64,000 nt of DNA from Bacteroidota bacterium (GTDB lineage: Bacteria; Bacteroidota; Bacteroidia; Chitinophagales; UBA10324). Each line of letters begins with the position of its first letter. The first letter of the stretch is position 1. A program made the position numbers and the translations under genes. Under the pieces are notes generated by a model, which was not told the DNA's origin, ran no database searches, and saw only the letters and a program-made list of their open reading frames with translations. Location of the stretch: the NCBI GenBank assembly GCA_014190575.1, contig BJGQ01000005.1:1-64000 (forward strand). The letters are read 5' to 3'. Below, piece after piece: positions 8,961 through 18,114 of the stretch.

Positions 8961-9050
8961 ATGGGACACGGATTCTCGCTGAAGTTAAGGATGAAAACAG
9001 ATTTTAAAATCAGTGCTAATCAGTTCAATCCGTTTTAATCCGTGTCCCAT
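8961..9050. repeat. 90-bp palindromic element between binding protein and permease genes
   Basis: The element is bounded by perfect 14-bp inverted ends, ATGGGACACGGATT and AATCCGTGTCCCAT, with an AT-rich interior that also carries CAATCCGTTTTAATCCG. It has the size and end structure of a MITE or REP-type palindrome and contains no ORF. It lies in the operon spacer where other organisms often have the ATPase gene. Confidence 0.7.
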
Positions 9051-9098
9051 TTTATTTAAATCTCAAATCATAATTCTAAAATCTTAATTCATTAACTC

Positions 9099-9956
9099 AT
9101 GTTCGAAATGTTTCAGTTGCCTTTTATGGTGCAGGCATTTGTGGTAGCAGTTATCACAGGTCTTTTACTTTCTTATCTCGGTGTGCATGTGGTGGGTCGC
9201 GGCATTGTGTTCGTTGACCTTGCACTCGGACAAATTTCTTCGCTCGGTGTTGCGTTCGCCGCATTCATTGGAATCGGAATTACAACCATTCCATTGGTCT
9301 TCACCTTGGTTGGCGCATTTCTTATGTCGTTCATTGTGATTCGCGATAAGCGATTGAAGACTGAAGCCATCATCGGAATTTTTTATGCATTCACATCAGC
9401 ACTTACCGTGTTATTGATTTCAAAAACTCCGCATGGCGATTCAGATATTCAGGAAGTGTTGTTCGGAAATATTTTATCCGTGAGTTGGGAACAAATTACT
9501 TTGATTGGAATAGTTTTCGGAATTCTCGGTCTGTTACACTTGGTTTTCTTCCGTAAATTTTTTGCGTTGACTGAATCTTTTGAAAGCAGCGGTTCCGGTG
9601 TTGTTGGTGAAAACACCAACAGCGGCACAAGTGTTTTAAATATCTGGAATTTTCTCTTCTACATTTCCATCGGACTTTCCATTGTGTTTGCAGTAAAAGT
9701 GAATGGAGTAATTCCGGTTTTTTCTTATTTAATTATTCCAGCTGTAAGCGGAATCATGCTGACAAAAAGCAATTTCGGAGTGGTATTGATTGCGTTAATG
9801 ATTAGTGTGCTTGCAAGTTTTCTTGGGCTGAGTTTTTCTTTCAACTTCGATTTCCCCGCAGGTTCATCAGTAGTTGCCGTACTTGGCGGAATATTTTTAA
9901 TCTGTTCTGCAATCAGTATTGTGAAAGGAATGGTGATGAAGAAAAGTGAATTATGA
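9099..9956 (+). CDS. Metal ABC transporter permease (ZnuB/cluster 9 family)
   Basis: 285-residue inner-membrane permease with about eight hydrophobic segments, family ABC-3. Recognisable stretches are GVHVVGRGIVFVDLALGQISSLG near residue 27 and IPVFSYLIIPAVSG near 205, matching the permease partner of Zn/Mn binding proteins. It should move the metal delivered by the upstream binding protein, but no ATP-binding subunit gene lies in the window, so the ATPase must be encoded elsewhere. A terminator follows directly. Confidence 0.85.
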   Translation: MFEMFQLPFMVQAFVVAVITGLLLSYLGVHVVGRGIVFVDLALGQISSLGVAFAAFIGIGITTIPLVFTLVGAFLMSFIVIRDKRLKTEAIIGIFYAFTSALTVLLISKTPHGDSDIQEVLFGNILSVSWEQITLIGIVFGILGLLHLVFFRKFFALTESFESSGSGVVGENTNSGTSVLNIWNFLFYISIGLSIVFAVKVNGVIPVFSYLIIPAVSGIMLTKSNFGVVLIALMISVLASFLGLSFSFNFDFPAGSSVVAVLGGIFLICSAISIVKGMVMKKSEL

Positions 9957-9973
9957 AATTCTACTGTAAAAAG

Positions 9974-10015
9974 AAAAATGCCGACACTATTACAATAAGT
10001 CGGCATTTTTTATTT
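9974..10015 (+). terminator. Rho-independent terminator after the metal permease gene
   Basis: Stem AAAATGCCGAC / GTCGGCATTTT with a 13-nt loop, followed by a T-run. The A-rich left flank means it may also work for the converging cys genes on the minus strand. Confidence 0.85.
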
Positions 10016-10076
10016 AAAAAATCTCTGAATTATTTTTTTTAAAGTCAATTCCCTTTCACTCGTCCCTCTTCCCAAA

Positions 10077-11342
10077 TTACACAATCATTCCTGCACCAAC
10101 AGTTTCGTTAGTGGCTTCGTCAATCAAAATAATTGAACCCGTAATTCTGTTTTTGCGATAACTATCAAACATAATTGGTACAGTGGTGCGAATAGTAATT
10201 CGACCAATATCATTCTTACTTAAATTTTTATCATCAGCTAATCGTGACATAGTGCTAATATCCATTTTATATTTTACATCTTTTATAACACACCGGGCTT
10301 CACGAGTGGTATGCTTAAATGCATACTTTCCATTCAACTGCAATGGTTTTTCATTCATCCAGCAAATCATAAGGTCAACATCCTGACTTATTTCGGGTTT
10401 ATTATTTTTGCGAACAATCATATCACCACGACTGATATCAATATCATCTTCAAGCGTAATGCAAACACTCATTGGAGCAAAGGCTTCAGCTAGCGGTCCT
10501 TCAAAAGTATCGATGCTTTTTATTTTAGAACTGAAACCGCTTGGTAAAATTTCAACTTCATCACCCGGTCTGAAAATTCCACCAGCTACTCTTCCTGCAT
10601 ATCCGCGGTAGTCGTGATACTTATCACTGTATGGTCGAATAACATATTGAACAGGAAAGCGCGCATCAATGTGATTGACATCGGAAGCGATGTGAATGTT
10701 TTCCAACAAGTACAAAAGTGTACTTCCATTGTACCACAGCATATTTTGCGATGGGTCAACAACATTATCTCCTTTCAAAGCACTGATTGGAATGAAATGA
10801 ATATCGCGCACATCCAGTTTTGCAGCGAAAGAAGTGTAATTAGATTTTATTTGCTCGAACACATCTTCGCTCCAATTCACTAAATCCATTTTGTTAATGC
10901 AAACAATAATATGTGGAATCTCGAGCAACGATGCAATGAATGAATGACGACGGGTTTGTTCAACTACTCCATTGCGTGCATCAACCAAAATGATTGCAAG
11001 GTTTGCAGTACTCGCACCGGTAACCATGTTGCGCGTGTACTGAATGTGACCGGGAGTATCTGCGATAATGAACTTGCGTTTTGGAGTTGCGAAATACCTG
11101 TATGCAACATCAATGGTAATTCCCTGTTCGCGTTCAGCACGCAACCCATCTGTAAGTAAAGCCAAGTTCACGCCTTCTTCTCCTCGCTGTTTACTCGTGT
11201 GTTCGATAGCTTCCAATTGATCCTGAAAAATTGATTTGGAATCGAATAGCAATCTTCCGATTAATGTACTCTTTCCATCATCAACACTACCTGCTGTTGT
11301 GAAGCGAAGCAGTTCCATATCGAGATAACTTTTTGTTGTCAT
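10077..11342 (-). CDS. cysN: Sulfate adenylyltransferase subunit 1 (CysN)
   Basis: 421-residue GTPase subunit that couples GTP hydrolysis to synthesis of adenosine 5'-phosphosulfate by CysD. EF-Tu-like motifs: P-loop GSVDDGKST at about residue 17, DTPGHIQYTRNM near 95, NKMD near 150, then two beta-barrel domains (for example GYAGRVAGGIFRPGDEVEILPSG). It ends at 421 residues without a fused APS kinase, and a separate cysC lies upstream. It is the third gene of cysC-cysD-cysN, but separated from cysD by 105 bp holding a palindromic repeat, which could weaken coupling. Confidence 0.95.
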   Translation of the reverse strand: MTTKSYLDMELLRFTTAGSVDDGKSTLIGRLLFDSKSIFQDQLEAIEHTSKQRGEEGVNLALLTDGLRAEREQGITIDVAYRYFATPKRKFIIADTPGHIQYTRNMVTGASTANLAIILVDARNGVVEQTRRHSFIASLLEIPHIIVCINKMDLVNWSEDVFEQIKSNYTSFAAKLDVRDIHFIPISALKGDNVVDPSQNMLWYNGSTLLYLLENIHIASDVNHIDARFPVQYVIRPYSDKYHDYRGYAGRVAGGIFRPGDEVEILPSGFSSKIKSIDTFEGPLAEAFAPMSVCITLEDDIDISRGDMIVRKNNKPEISQDVDLMICWMNEKPLQLNGKYAFKHTTREARCVIKDVKYKMDISTMSRLADDKNLSKNDIGRITIRTTVPIMFDSYRKNRITGSIILIDEATNETVGAGMIV

Positions 11343-11390
11343 TAAAAAAAATTAGAAATTAAAAAACTGGCAATTAAAACTAATCATCAT

Positions 11391-11443
11391 CCTTCGACAA
11401 TATCAGGATGACAGAGGTTGTCACACTGAGTTTATCGAAGTGT
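11391..11443. repeat. Imperfect palindrome between cysD and cysN
   Basis: Two arms face each other: CTTCGACAATATCAGGATGACA and, on the other strand, CTTCGATAAACTCAGTGTGACA, with a few bases between. They can form a long imperfect hairpin. The CTTCGAcAA.CTCAG.aTGACA form is a dispersed intergenic repeat in Bacteroidota genomes as I know them. It sits inside an operon. Confidence 0.65.
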
Positions 11444-11447
11444 CAAA

Positions 11448-12353
11448 TCAAAAATATCCTTGTTTCTTTCTGTCTTCCATTGCGGCTTCGCTTCGTTTAT
11501 CATCTTGTCTCGAACCTCTTTCGGTTGTCCGTGCTGCTGCAACTTCGGCAATAATATCTTCCACACTTGATGCTTCTGAAAGCACTGCACCTGTGCAAGT
11601 CATATCACCAACAGTTCTGAATCTTACAACCATTTCCTGTTCTTTTTCATCCGGTTTCAATTTCATAAAATCACTCATTGAATAAATTACTCCGTCACGC
11701 ATAAAAACTTTTCGTTTATGTGTGAAGTACAAACTTGGTAGTGGAATTTTTTCGAGCAGTATATATTGCCATACATCCATCTCAGTCCAGTTGCTGATTG
11801 GAAAAACCCGGAAGTGTTCGCCAATGTGTTTGCGCCCATTAAAAATATTCCACAACTCTGGTCGCTGATTTTTCGGATCCCACTGTCCGAACTCATCACG
11901 GTGCGAAAAAAATCTTTCTTTCGCTCTTGCTTTTTCTTCGTCTCGTCTTGCACCTCCAATGGCACAATCAAATTTATTTTCTTCAATAGCATCAAGCAGC
12001 GTAGTTGTCTGCAAAACATTTCGGCTTGCATTGTAACCTTTCTCTTCCACTACTCTTCCTTTGTCAATTGAATCCTGAACAGACGCAACTACCAGCGTGG
12101 CGTTTATTTCTTTCGCCCACCAATCACGATATTTTATTGCTTCAGAAAAATTATGTCCGGTATCAACATGCATTAACTTAAACGGAATGGGTGCGGGCCA
12201 GAATGCTTTTCGTGCAAGATGAGAAACCACGATTGAATCTTTTCCACCACTGAATAATAAAACAGGTCGCTCAAATTGTGCCGCCACTTCGCGCAACACA
12301 AACATACTTTCCGATTCCAATTCTCTCAGGTGCGTTAAATTATATGCTCTCAT
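11448..12353 (-). CDS. cysD: Sulfate adenylyltransferase subunit 2 (CysD)
   Basis: 301-residue catalytic subunit of ATP sulfurylase, PAPS-reductase-like fold. The PP-loop SGGKDS is at about residue 35, followed by HVDTGHNF near 64 and GARRDEEKARAKER near 138, both family hallmarks. It makes APS from ATP and sulfate together with CysN. The ATG overlaps the cysC stop (ATGA), so cysC and cysD are translationally coupled. Length is normal for the family. Confidence 0.95.
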   Translation of the reverse strand: MRAYNLTHLRELESESMFVLREVAAQFERPVLLFSGGKDSIVVSHLARKAFWPAPIPFKLMHVDTGHNFSEAIKYRDWWAKEINATLVVASVQDSIDKGRVVEEKGYNASRNVLQTTTLLDAIEENKFDCAIGGARRDEEKARAKERFFSHRDEFGQWDPKNQRPELWNIFNGRKHIGEHFRVFPISNWTEMDVWQYILLEKIPLPSLYFTHKRKVFMRDGVIYSMSDFMKLKPDEKEQEMVVRFRTVGDMTCTGAVLSEASSVEDIIAEVAAARTTERGSRQDDKRSEAAMEDRKKQGYF

Positions 12354-12961
12354 GAATTACTTTTTTTAATGAATGGAAGAATGAAATTGAAAATTTTTTC
12401 AACCGATTCTTCAACAGTAAGTTTGTTACTTTTAATTTCCAATGAAGGCGCAACAGGTGCTTCGAATGGTGCGGTGATTCCTGTAAAGTCCTTAATTTCT
12501 CCTCGGCGTGCTTTTGCATAAAGACCTTTCACATCTCGTTGCTCGCAAATTTCTATCGGACAATTAACATAGATTTCTATGAAATCATTTTCGCCAATTA
12601 TTTCTTTTGCCAATTTCCGAACATCATTAGTTGGACTCACAAATGAATTGATGGTGATGATACCGCAATTCAAAAATAGTTTTGATACCTCAGCAATCCG
12701 TCGAATATTTTCCAATCGGTCGGTTTCGCTGAAACCAAGGTTGCTGTTTATTCCTGCACGAATATTATCACCGTCAAGAATTTGAGTCAGAAAATTATTT
12801 TCATGTAATTTTTTTTCTAACCCTTCGGCAATGGTGCTTTTACCTGAACCACTCAAACCGGTTAACCAAATAACACGCCCAGTTTGATTGAGCAATTGCT
12901 CTTTTTCACTGCGCTGCAAAATGCGATGGAATATTGGGTGAATATTGTTTGATGAACTCAT
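12350..12961 (-). CDS. cysC: Adenylylsulfate kinase (CysC)
   Basis: APS kinase making PAPS from APS and ATP in the cytoplasm. P-loop GLSGSGKST near residue 35, DGDNIRAGINSNLGFS near 64, and ITINSFVSP near 100 are typical. The ORF track begins at a TTG five codons upstream, but the ATG giving MSSSNNIHP is the better start. The last base-pairs overlap cysD. No PAPS or sulfite reductase gene is in the window, so PAPS could serve assimilation or sulfation of carbohydrates; neighbours do not decide this. Confidence 0.92.
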   Translation of the reverse strand: MSSSNNIHPIFHRILQRSEKEQLLNQTGRVIWLTGLSGSGKSTIAEGLEKKLHENNFLTQILDGDNIRAGINSNLGFSETDRLENIRRIAEVSKLFLNCGIITINSFVSPTNDVRKLAKEIIGENDFIEIYVNCPIEICEQRDVKGLYAKARRGEIKDFTGITAPFEAPVAPSLEIKSNKLTVEESVEKIFNFILPFIKKSNS

Positions 12962-13014
12962 TTTTAATCGCCACAAATTTAATTATCAGGAAGTGTGCAA
13001 CCTAATGAGAATAA

Positions 13015-14211
13015 TCATTGCGAATTTAAAAGTTGCAAAGCAATCCAAGCCATAGTTCCGGTTGCTGTTTCCAATGCTTTTTCTTCTATATCAAAAGTTG
13101 CTGTGTGCACTGGAGAAATAATTCCTCGCTCTTCATTTCGAGTTCCGAGTCTGAAATAACATCCCGGAATTTCGTGAGAATAAAAAGCAAAGTCATCGGA
13201 AGTCATTCGCAATGGAATATCAACTACATTTTCTTTACCTAAAAAATTCTGAGCCGCTTTTTTTGATTGCGTGGTAATTGATGGATTATTATAAAGACAT
13301 GGATAACCGATTGCAATTTTTACTTCAATGGTTGATGATGTTTCAACCGCTATTTTTTTTGCAATTGATTTTAATTTTTCGTGAATAGTTTTTCGCCACA
13401 CTTCATCCATCGTTCTGAATGTGCCTTCAATTTTTACTTCATCGGGAATCACATTGGTAGCTCCTGCTCCTGTAATTTTTCCGAAAGCAATTACAGTTGG
13501 AATGGTTTGAGTTTTTATTTCTTCAATTAAATTTTCATACGCATTTAATAATCTGGCTGAAATAAAAAGTGGATTGTTGTATTCGCCGGGCATTGCAGCG
13601 TGACCGCCTTTTCCTGTAACTGTTATAAAAAGTTCATCGCAACTTGCCATGTACTGCCCTTCCCGAAAACCAACTTTCCCGTATTCCAATGTTGGAAAAA
13701 CATGTAATGCAAGAATCGAATCCGGTTTCGGATTTTTCAAAATTCCATTGGCAATCATCACACTTCCACCGCCCGGTAATTTTTCTTCCGCCGGCTGAAA
13801 AATTGCTTTAATGGTTCCTCCCCAATGTGATTTTAATTGCTGAAGAATTCGAAGTGTTCCAAGCAATGCGGCCGAATGCACATCGTGCCCGCAAGCATGC
13901 ATCACACCTTGGTTGCATGATTTATAACTTACTTCGTTTTTTTCATAAATCGGAAGTGCATCTAATTCCCCCCTGATGGCAATTACTTTTTCGCCTGATA
14001 ACTCCCCTTTTAACAATACACAAATTCCATTACCTGCAATTTTTGTTGAATGAGGAATTTCCCATTCAGTTAATTTTTGAGAAATAAATTCTGCAGTTTT
14101 CACTTCTTCATTTGATAGTTCAGGATGCAAATGAATATTTCTTCGAATAGAAACTACCTCCTCCTGAATTTTTGAAGCTAAACTTTTAATTTCTGTTTTT
14201 AAACTATCCAT
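13015..14211 (-). CDS. M20 family amidohydrolase (aminoacylase/carboxypeptidase type)
   Basis: 398-residue metallohydrolase of the M20D (hippurate/IAA-amino-acid hydrolase) type. Metal-binding and catalytic segments: MHACGHDVHSA near residue 103, QPAEEKLPGG near 140, LHVFPTLE near 169 and the late SPVHTATFDIEE. A dimerisation lid domain lies between. It cleaves N-acyl or N-aminoacyl bonds; the substrate is unknown. No signal peptide, so cytoplasmic. It lies 54 bp upstream of cysC on the same strand, so read-through is possible, but no pathway link is evident. Confidence 0.9.
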   Translation of the reverse strand: MDSLKTEIKSLASKIQEEVVSIRRNIHLHPELSNEEVKTAEFISQKLTEWEIPHSTKIAGNGICVLLKGELSGEKVIAIRGELDALPIYEKNEVSYKSCNQGVMHACGHDVHSAALLGTLRILQQLKSHWGGTIKAIFQPAEEKLPGGGSVMIANGILKNPKPDSILALHVFPTLEYGKVGFREGQYMASCDELFITVTGKGGHAAMPGEYNNPLFISARLLNAYENLIEEIKTQTIPTVIAFGKITGAGATNVIPDEVKIEGTFRTMDEVWRKTIHEKLKSIAKKIAVETSSTIEVKIAIGYPCLYNNPSITTQSKKAAQNFLGKENVVDIPLRMTSDDFAFYSHEIPGCYFRLGTRNEERGIISPVHTATFDIEEKALETATGTMAWIALQLLNSQ

Positions 14212-14336
14212 TGAAATGAAGATGTAATATTAAATGCAAACATTACACAATGTTAGGCAATTAGGAGTGATTTGATTTGGCAACAATTCACACGATGAGC
14301 GTATATTTATCGCGGTAAAATTTTTATAAAGTTAGA

Positions 14337-17123
14337 ATGAAAAATAATCTGTTTGTCATTGGCTTTTTTAGTGTCATGCTTTTATGTACTAAAGCACATT
14401 CTCAAATCACCACGCATTGGGTTGAAGATTTTTCTTCACCTGTAAGTATTCAAGGAACACCTGCTATTGGATTCAATGGTTGGACCGTTACAAACACAGG
14501 CGCCAATGGAGCAGACGCCAATATTTGGTATGTTAGCTGTGAAGAAAACGGAAACCTTATTGGTCAATGTGGTTCTGCTTGCGCTGGAAATGCTACCCTA
14601 CATATTGGTTCGCAACCTGTTCCAATTATTTGCGGTGCTGGTGATTGTGGGGCTGCTTATAATGCTGGTGGTTTCCCGTACAATACTATGACTCATAAAA
14701 TGGCGGTTTCTCCTTTAATAGATTGTTCTTGCTCAGGTAATCCAGTTTATGTTGATTTAAGATATTTAGCTAATGGTCAAACAACTCCAACTTTTCAGGA
14801 TGGTTTTAAATTTGAATATTGGGATGGTTCAACTTGGACAGTCATAGTAACACCTGCAACAACTCTTACAGCTGCTTGTGCTCCTCAGGGAGAATGGACT
14901 TTTTATTCAGTTGCATTGCCCGCTTCAGCTGTAAATAATGCTAATGTGAGACTTGGTTTTAGCTGGGAAAATAATAATGATGGAATAGGAACAGATCCTT
15001 CTGTTGCTATCGATAGTATTGTAGTTTATAGTCAGGCAATTCAAATTTTTCCTGATTTTACATTTAACCCCAGTAGTCCTTGCAATGGTGACTCTGTAAC
15101 TTTTAACAGTACTACTTCATTTGGGCCGGTTACTGTTTGGGCATGGGATTTTGGTGGCGGTGGTTCTCCAAACACTTCTACTCTTCAAAATCCAACCGTA
15201 TTATTCAGCAATGCAGGAAATTACAATGTCACTCTCACTGTAAGTGACAATTGTGGAACACCTGCAGTTTCTACTGCCATTGGAATTGTTGTAAGCAATT
15301 GCGTTAGTGCAGTTGCAGATTTTACAGCCAGTCAAACCCAATTTTGTCAGGGCGATTCAGTACTATTTACTGATGCATCTTTAGGTTCTCCGACCTCCTG
15401 GACATGGAGTTTTCCCGGAGGCACACCATCCTCATATATCGGACAATTTCCTCCGCCAATAACTTATAATACGATTGGAACTTATAATGTTAAGTTAGTT
15501 GTGGTAAATGGATTTGGCTCAGATTCTTTAACTATAATTAACTTTATAAATGTTGTGAATTGCACATTGCCAATTGCAAATTTTACAACTACGACAACAA
15601 CTTTTTGTAGTAGCACCTGTATTAATTTTACTGATAACAGCACAGGCAATGGTTTAATCGGTTGGACATGGTCGTTTCCAGGTGCTACTCCTTCTTTTTC
15701 TTTAGTTCAAAACCCAACCAATATTTGTTACAACACACCCGGAAGTTATGATGTAATTCTTACCGTAGATGATGGAACTAATATTGATACTTATACATCT
15801 ACCAATTATATCACTGTAAATAATTGTCAACCGCCAACAGCTTTATTTAATTCTAATTTATCAGTAGTATGTACAACGCAATGTGTTACCTATTCAAGTC
15901 AAAGTTTATTGGCAAATGCATGGACTTGGTCTTTCCCTGGAGGAACTCCATCATCATTTATTGGTCAGAATCCCCCTCAGATTTGCTATGCAGCAACCGG
16001 AGTTTATGATGCCCAGTTGATAGTTTCAAATGCATATGGAATAGATACACTTTTACAAACCGGATACATTACAGTTTCCAGTTGTTTGCCAACAGCAGCA
16101 TTTACATCTGCTTTAACATCAGGATGTAATGGTGATTGTTTCACTTTTACAAATCAAAGTCTCGGTGGAATGACATGGGACTGGTCGTTTCCTGGTGGTA
16201 CACCTTCAACCTTCAATGGACAGAACCCTCCACAAATTTGTTACATGCTTCCTGACACTTATGATGTTTCAGTCATTGTAACAAACCCGTATGGCGCCGA
16301 TACATTGTTGCTCCCGAATTATATTACAATAACCTATTGCAATTTATTAAATGCTCAGTTTACAGTATCAGATGATTTTATTTGCGAAGGCGACTGCATA
16401 AGTTTTAATTCAACAATAAGTGCTGGAGCACCTTTAGGTTGGTTGTGGAAATTTCCTGGAGCAATACCTGATTCAATAACTGCACAAAATCCACCTTATG
16501 TATGTTATCCAAATGCCGGCGAGTATCCTGTTACCTTAATGATATTTGATGCTTTAGGATTTGCTGATACTTTAACAATTGCAAATTATATAACTGTAAA
16601 TGCCGGAACTCCAGTATCAACAAATATTGACAGTACAACAATTTATGGCGGTCAATCCTTTCAATTGATTGCGTCAGGTGGAGTAAGTTATGCATGGTCA
16701 GAGGACAGTTTGAGCACTTCACTTAATAATTATTCAATTTCTTCTCCTATAGCGACTCCATTAGATACTACAATCTACCAGGTTGTGATGACTGATATTA
16801 ATGGTTGTTCATCAACAAAGTCAATTATAATAAATGTAATTCCGCCTGAAACAATTTGGGCACCAACTGCATTTACACCGAATAATGATTTAAGAAATGA
16901 TATTTTTTATTTGAATGTAAGTGGTATTATACTTAAGTATAAAATGAAAATTTTTGACCGTTGGGGTGAAATGGTTTTCTCAACTGAAGATCCTTCGGCA
17001 GGTTGGGATGGAACCTATCAATCGGTTAATTTAAATATCGGAGTTTATATTTATTACTACTATATTGAATTTATTGATGGTGTTGTAATGGAAAAATCGG
17101 GTGATATAACTTTGTTGAAATAA
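14337..17123 (+). CDS. Large secreted PKD-repeat protein with gliding-type (type B) T9SS C-terminus
   Basis: 928 residues. Signal peptide to HSQ (about residue 23), then an N-terminal jelly-roll-like region of about 200 residues. Six PKD-like domains of about 85 residues follow from about residue 237 to 750, each with a WxWxFPGGxP-like core and GxYxVxLxVxNxxG strand, most with a Cys pair near their start. A short Ig-like segment leads into the CHU_C/gliding-associated C-terminal domain (IWAPTAFTPNND, FDRWGEMVF, GWDGTYQ). Such proteins are exported by T9SS and act as surface or matrix adhesins. Substrate unknown. Transcribed alone, convergent with the terC-gld operon. Confidence 0.88.
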   Translation: MKNNLFVIGFFSVMLLCTKAHSQITTHWVEDFSSPVSIQGTPAIGFNGWTVTNTGANGADANIWYVSCEENGNLIGQCGSACAGNATLHIGSQPVPIICGAGDCGAAYNAGGFPYNTMTHKMAVSPLIDCSCSGNPVYVDLRYLANGQTTPTFQDGFKFEYWDGSTWTVIVTPATTLTAACAPQGEWTFYSVALPASAVNNANVRLGFSWENNNDGIGTDPSVAIDSIVVYSQAIQIFPDFTFNPSSPCNGDSVTFNSTTSFGPVTVWAWDFGGGGSPNTSTLQNPTVLFSNAGNYNVTLTVSDNCGTPAVSTAIGIVVSNCVSAVADFTASQTQFCQGDSVLFTDASLGSPTSWTWSFPGGTPSSYIGQFPPPITYNTIGTYNVKLVVVNGFGSDSLTIINFINVVNCTLPIANFTTTTTTFCSSTCINFTDNSTGNGLIGWTWSFPGATPSFSLVQNPTNICYNTPGSYDVILTVDDGTNIDTYTSTNYITVNNCQPPTALFNSNLSVVCTTQCVTYSSQSLLANAWTWSFPGGTPSSFIGQNPPQICYAATGVYDAQLIVSNAYGIDTLLQTGYITVSSCLPTAAFTSALTSGCNGDCFTFTNQSLGGMTWDWSFPGGTPSTFNGQNPPQICYMLPDTYDVSVIVTNPYGADTLLLPNYITITYCNLLNAQFTVSDDFICEGDCISFNSTISAGAPLGWLWKFPGAIPDSITAQNPPYVCYPNAGEYPVTLMIFDALGFADTLTIANYITVNAGTPVSTNIDSTTIYGGQSFQLIASGGVSYAWSEDSLSTSLNNYSISSPIATPLDTTIYQVVMTDINGCSSTKSIIINVIPPETIWAPTAFTPNNDLRNDIFYLNVSGIILKYKMKIFDRWGEMVFSTEDPSAGWDGTYQSVNLNIGVYIYYYYIEFIDGVVMEKSGDITLLK

Positions 17124-17146
17124 ATTCTAATCTACAATTTTGAAAG

Positions 17147-17180
17147 AAGTTCGTGCAAAATTTGTACGAACTTTTTTAAT
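17147..17180 (+). terminator. Terminator between the PKD gene and terC
   Basis: Stem AAGTTCGT / ACGAACTT around a short loop, followed by TTTTT on the plus strand. It lies in the convergent spacer and overlaps the last codons of the terC-like gene. It serves the PKD-protein gene; the minus-strand side lacks a clear T-run. Confidence 0.75.
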
Positions 17181-18108
17181 TGCTCTTTTTTAATAAGGAA
17201 AAAACAATTGAAGAACTTAGCATAAGAATTATAATCATCAACGATAACTCTGTTGGAATATGCCAATTAAATATTACAAGCAGCATTTTTATGCCAATGA
17301 ACATCAAGACAAATGAAATTCCCTGCTGCAGAAAACTAAATCTATTTACCATCCCTATTAAAAGATAAAACATTGCTCGCAAACCCATAACTGCAAATAT
17401 ATTGGCTGTAAGAACCACCAATTTGTTTTGTGATATTGCAAAGGCTGCAGGAATAGAGTCAATTGCAAAGATTAAATCTGTGCTAGCTAATACCCCAACA
17501 ACTAAAAAGAGAACACTATAATATTTTTTTCCATCACGGTGAATTACAAATTTTCCATCCCCTTCCTCCATTAATATATTAAAATACTTTTTCATTAACT
17601 TGTAAATAATGTTTTCTACCGGATGAACCTCTGGTTCCTGTCCACTCATTAAAATTTTATATCCCGTATAAATTAAAATTGCTCCGAAAATATAGAGTAT
17701 CCAATCTAATTCTTCCACAATCATCATTCCTAGAAGTATGAATATTGCACGAAAAACAATTGCTCCTAATATTCCAAAAAACAAAACTTTCTGATAATAT
17801 TTTCTGGATACTTTGAAATAATTTAGAATTAAAATAAAAACAAAAATATTATCAATTGAAAGCGAATATTCCATTAAATATACAGAAACATACTGTAACG
17901 AAAGTTCATTGCCTTCACTCCAATAAATTAACAGTCCGAATGAAAGTGCAATGCATACCCAAAATAAACTTTGAAGAGTTGCACTTTTATTGTTCATCTC
18001 TTTTGGCTTATTAAATAGGCCAAAATCAACGATCAGTGAAACGGTAAGTACACTTAAAAAAATTATATATAGCCAATTATGGATACTTATTAATTTAAAA
18101 TAACCCAT
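17176..18108 (-). CDS. TerC/Alx family integral membrane protein
   Basis: 310 residues and about eight transmembrane helices. The two family signatures are clear: EYSLSIDNIFVFILI near residue 82 and STDLIFAIDSIPAAFAIS near 208, with acidic residues inside the membrane. Relatives are tied to tellurite resistance, Mn2+ export (Alx/MntX) and helping membrane or secreted proteins mature with metal. It follows the gld genes and a DUF4340 gene by six base pairs, so probably the last gene of that operon. Its precise ion or partner cannot be told from sequence. Confidence 0.88.
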   Translation of the reverse strand: MGYFKLISIHNWLYIIFLSVLTVSLIVDFGLFNKPKEMNNKSATLQSLFWVCIALSFGLLIYWSEGNELSLQYVSVYLMEYSLSIDNIFVFILILNYFKVSRKYYQKVLFFGILGAIVFRAIFILLGMMIVEELDWILYIFGAILIYTGYKILMSGQEPEVHPVENIIYKLMKKYFNILMEEGDGKFVIHRDGKKYYSVLFLVVGVLASTDLIFAIDSIPAAFAISQNKLVVLTANIFAVMGLRAMFYLLIGMVNRFSFLQQGISFVLMFIGIKMLLVIFNWHIPTELSLMIIILMLSSSIVFSLLKKSN

Positions 18109-18114
18109 AAAATT

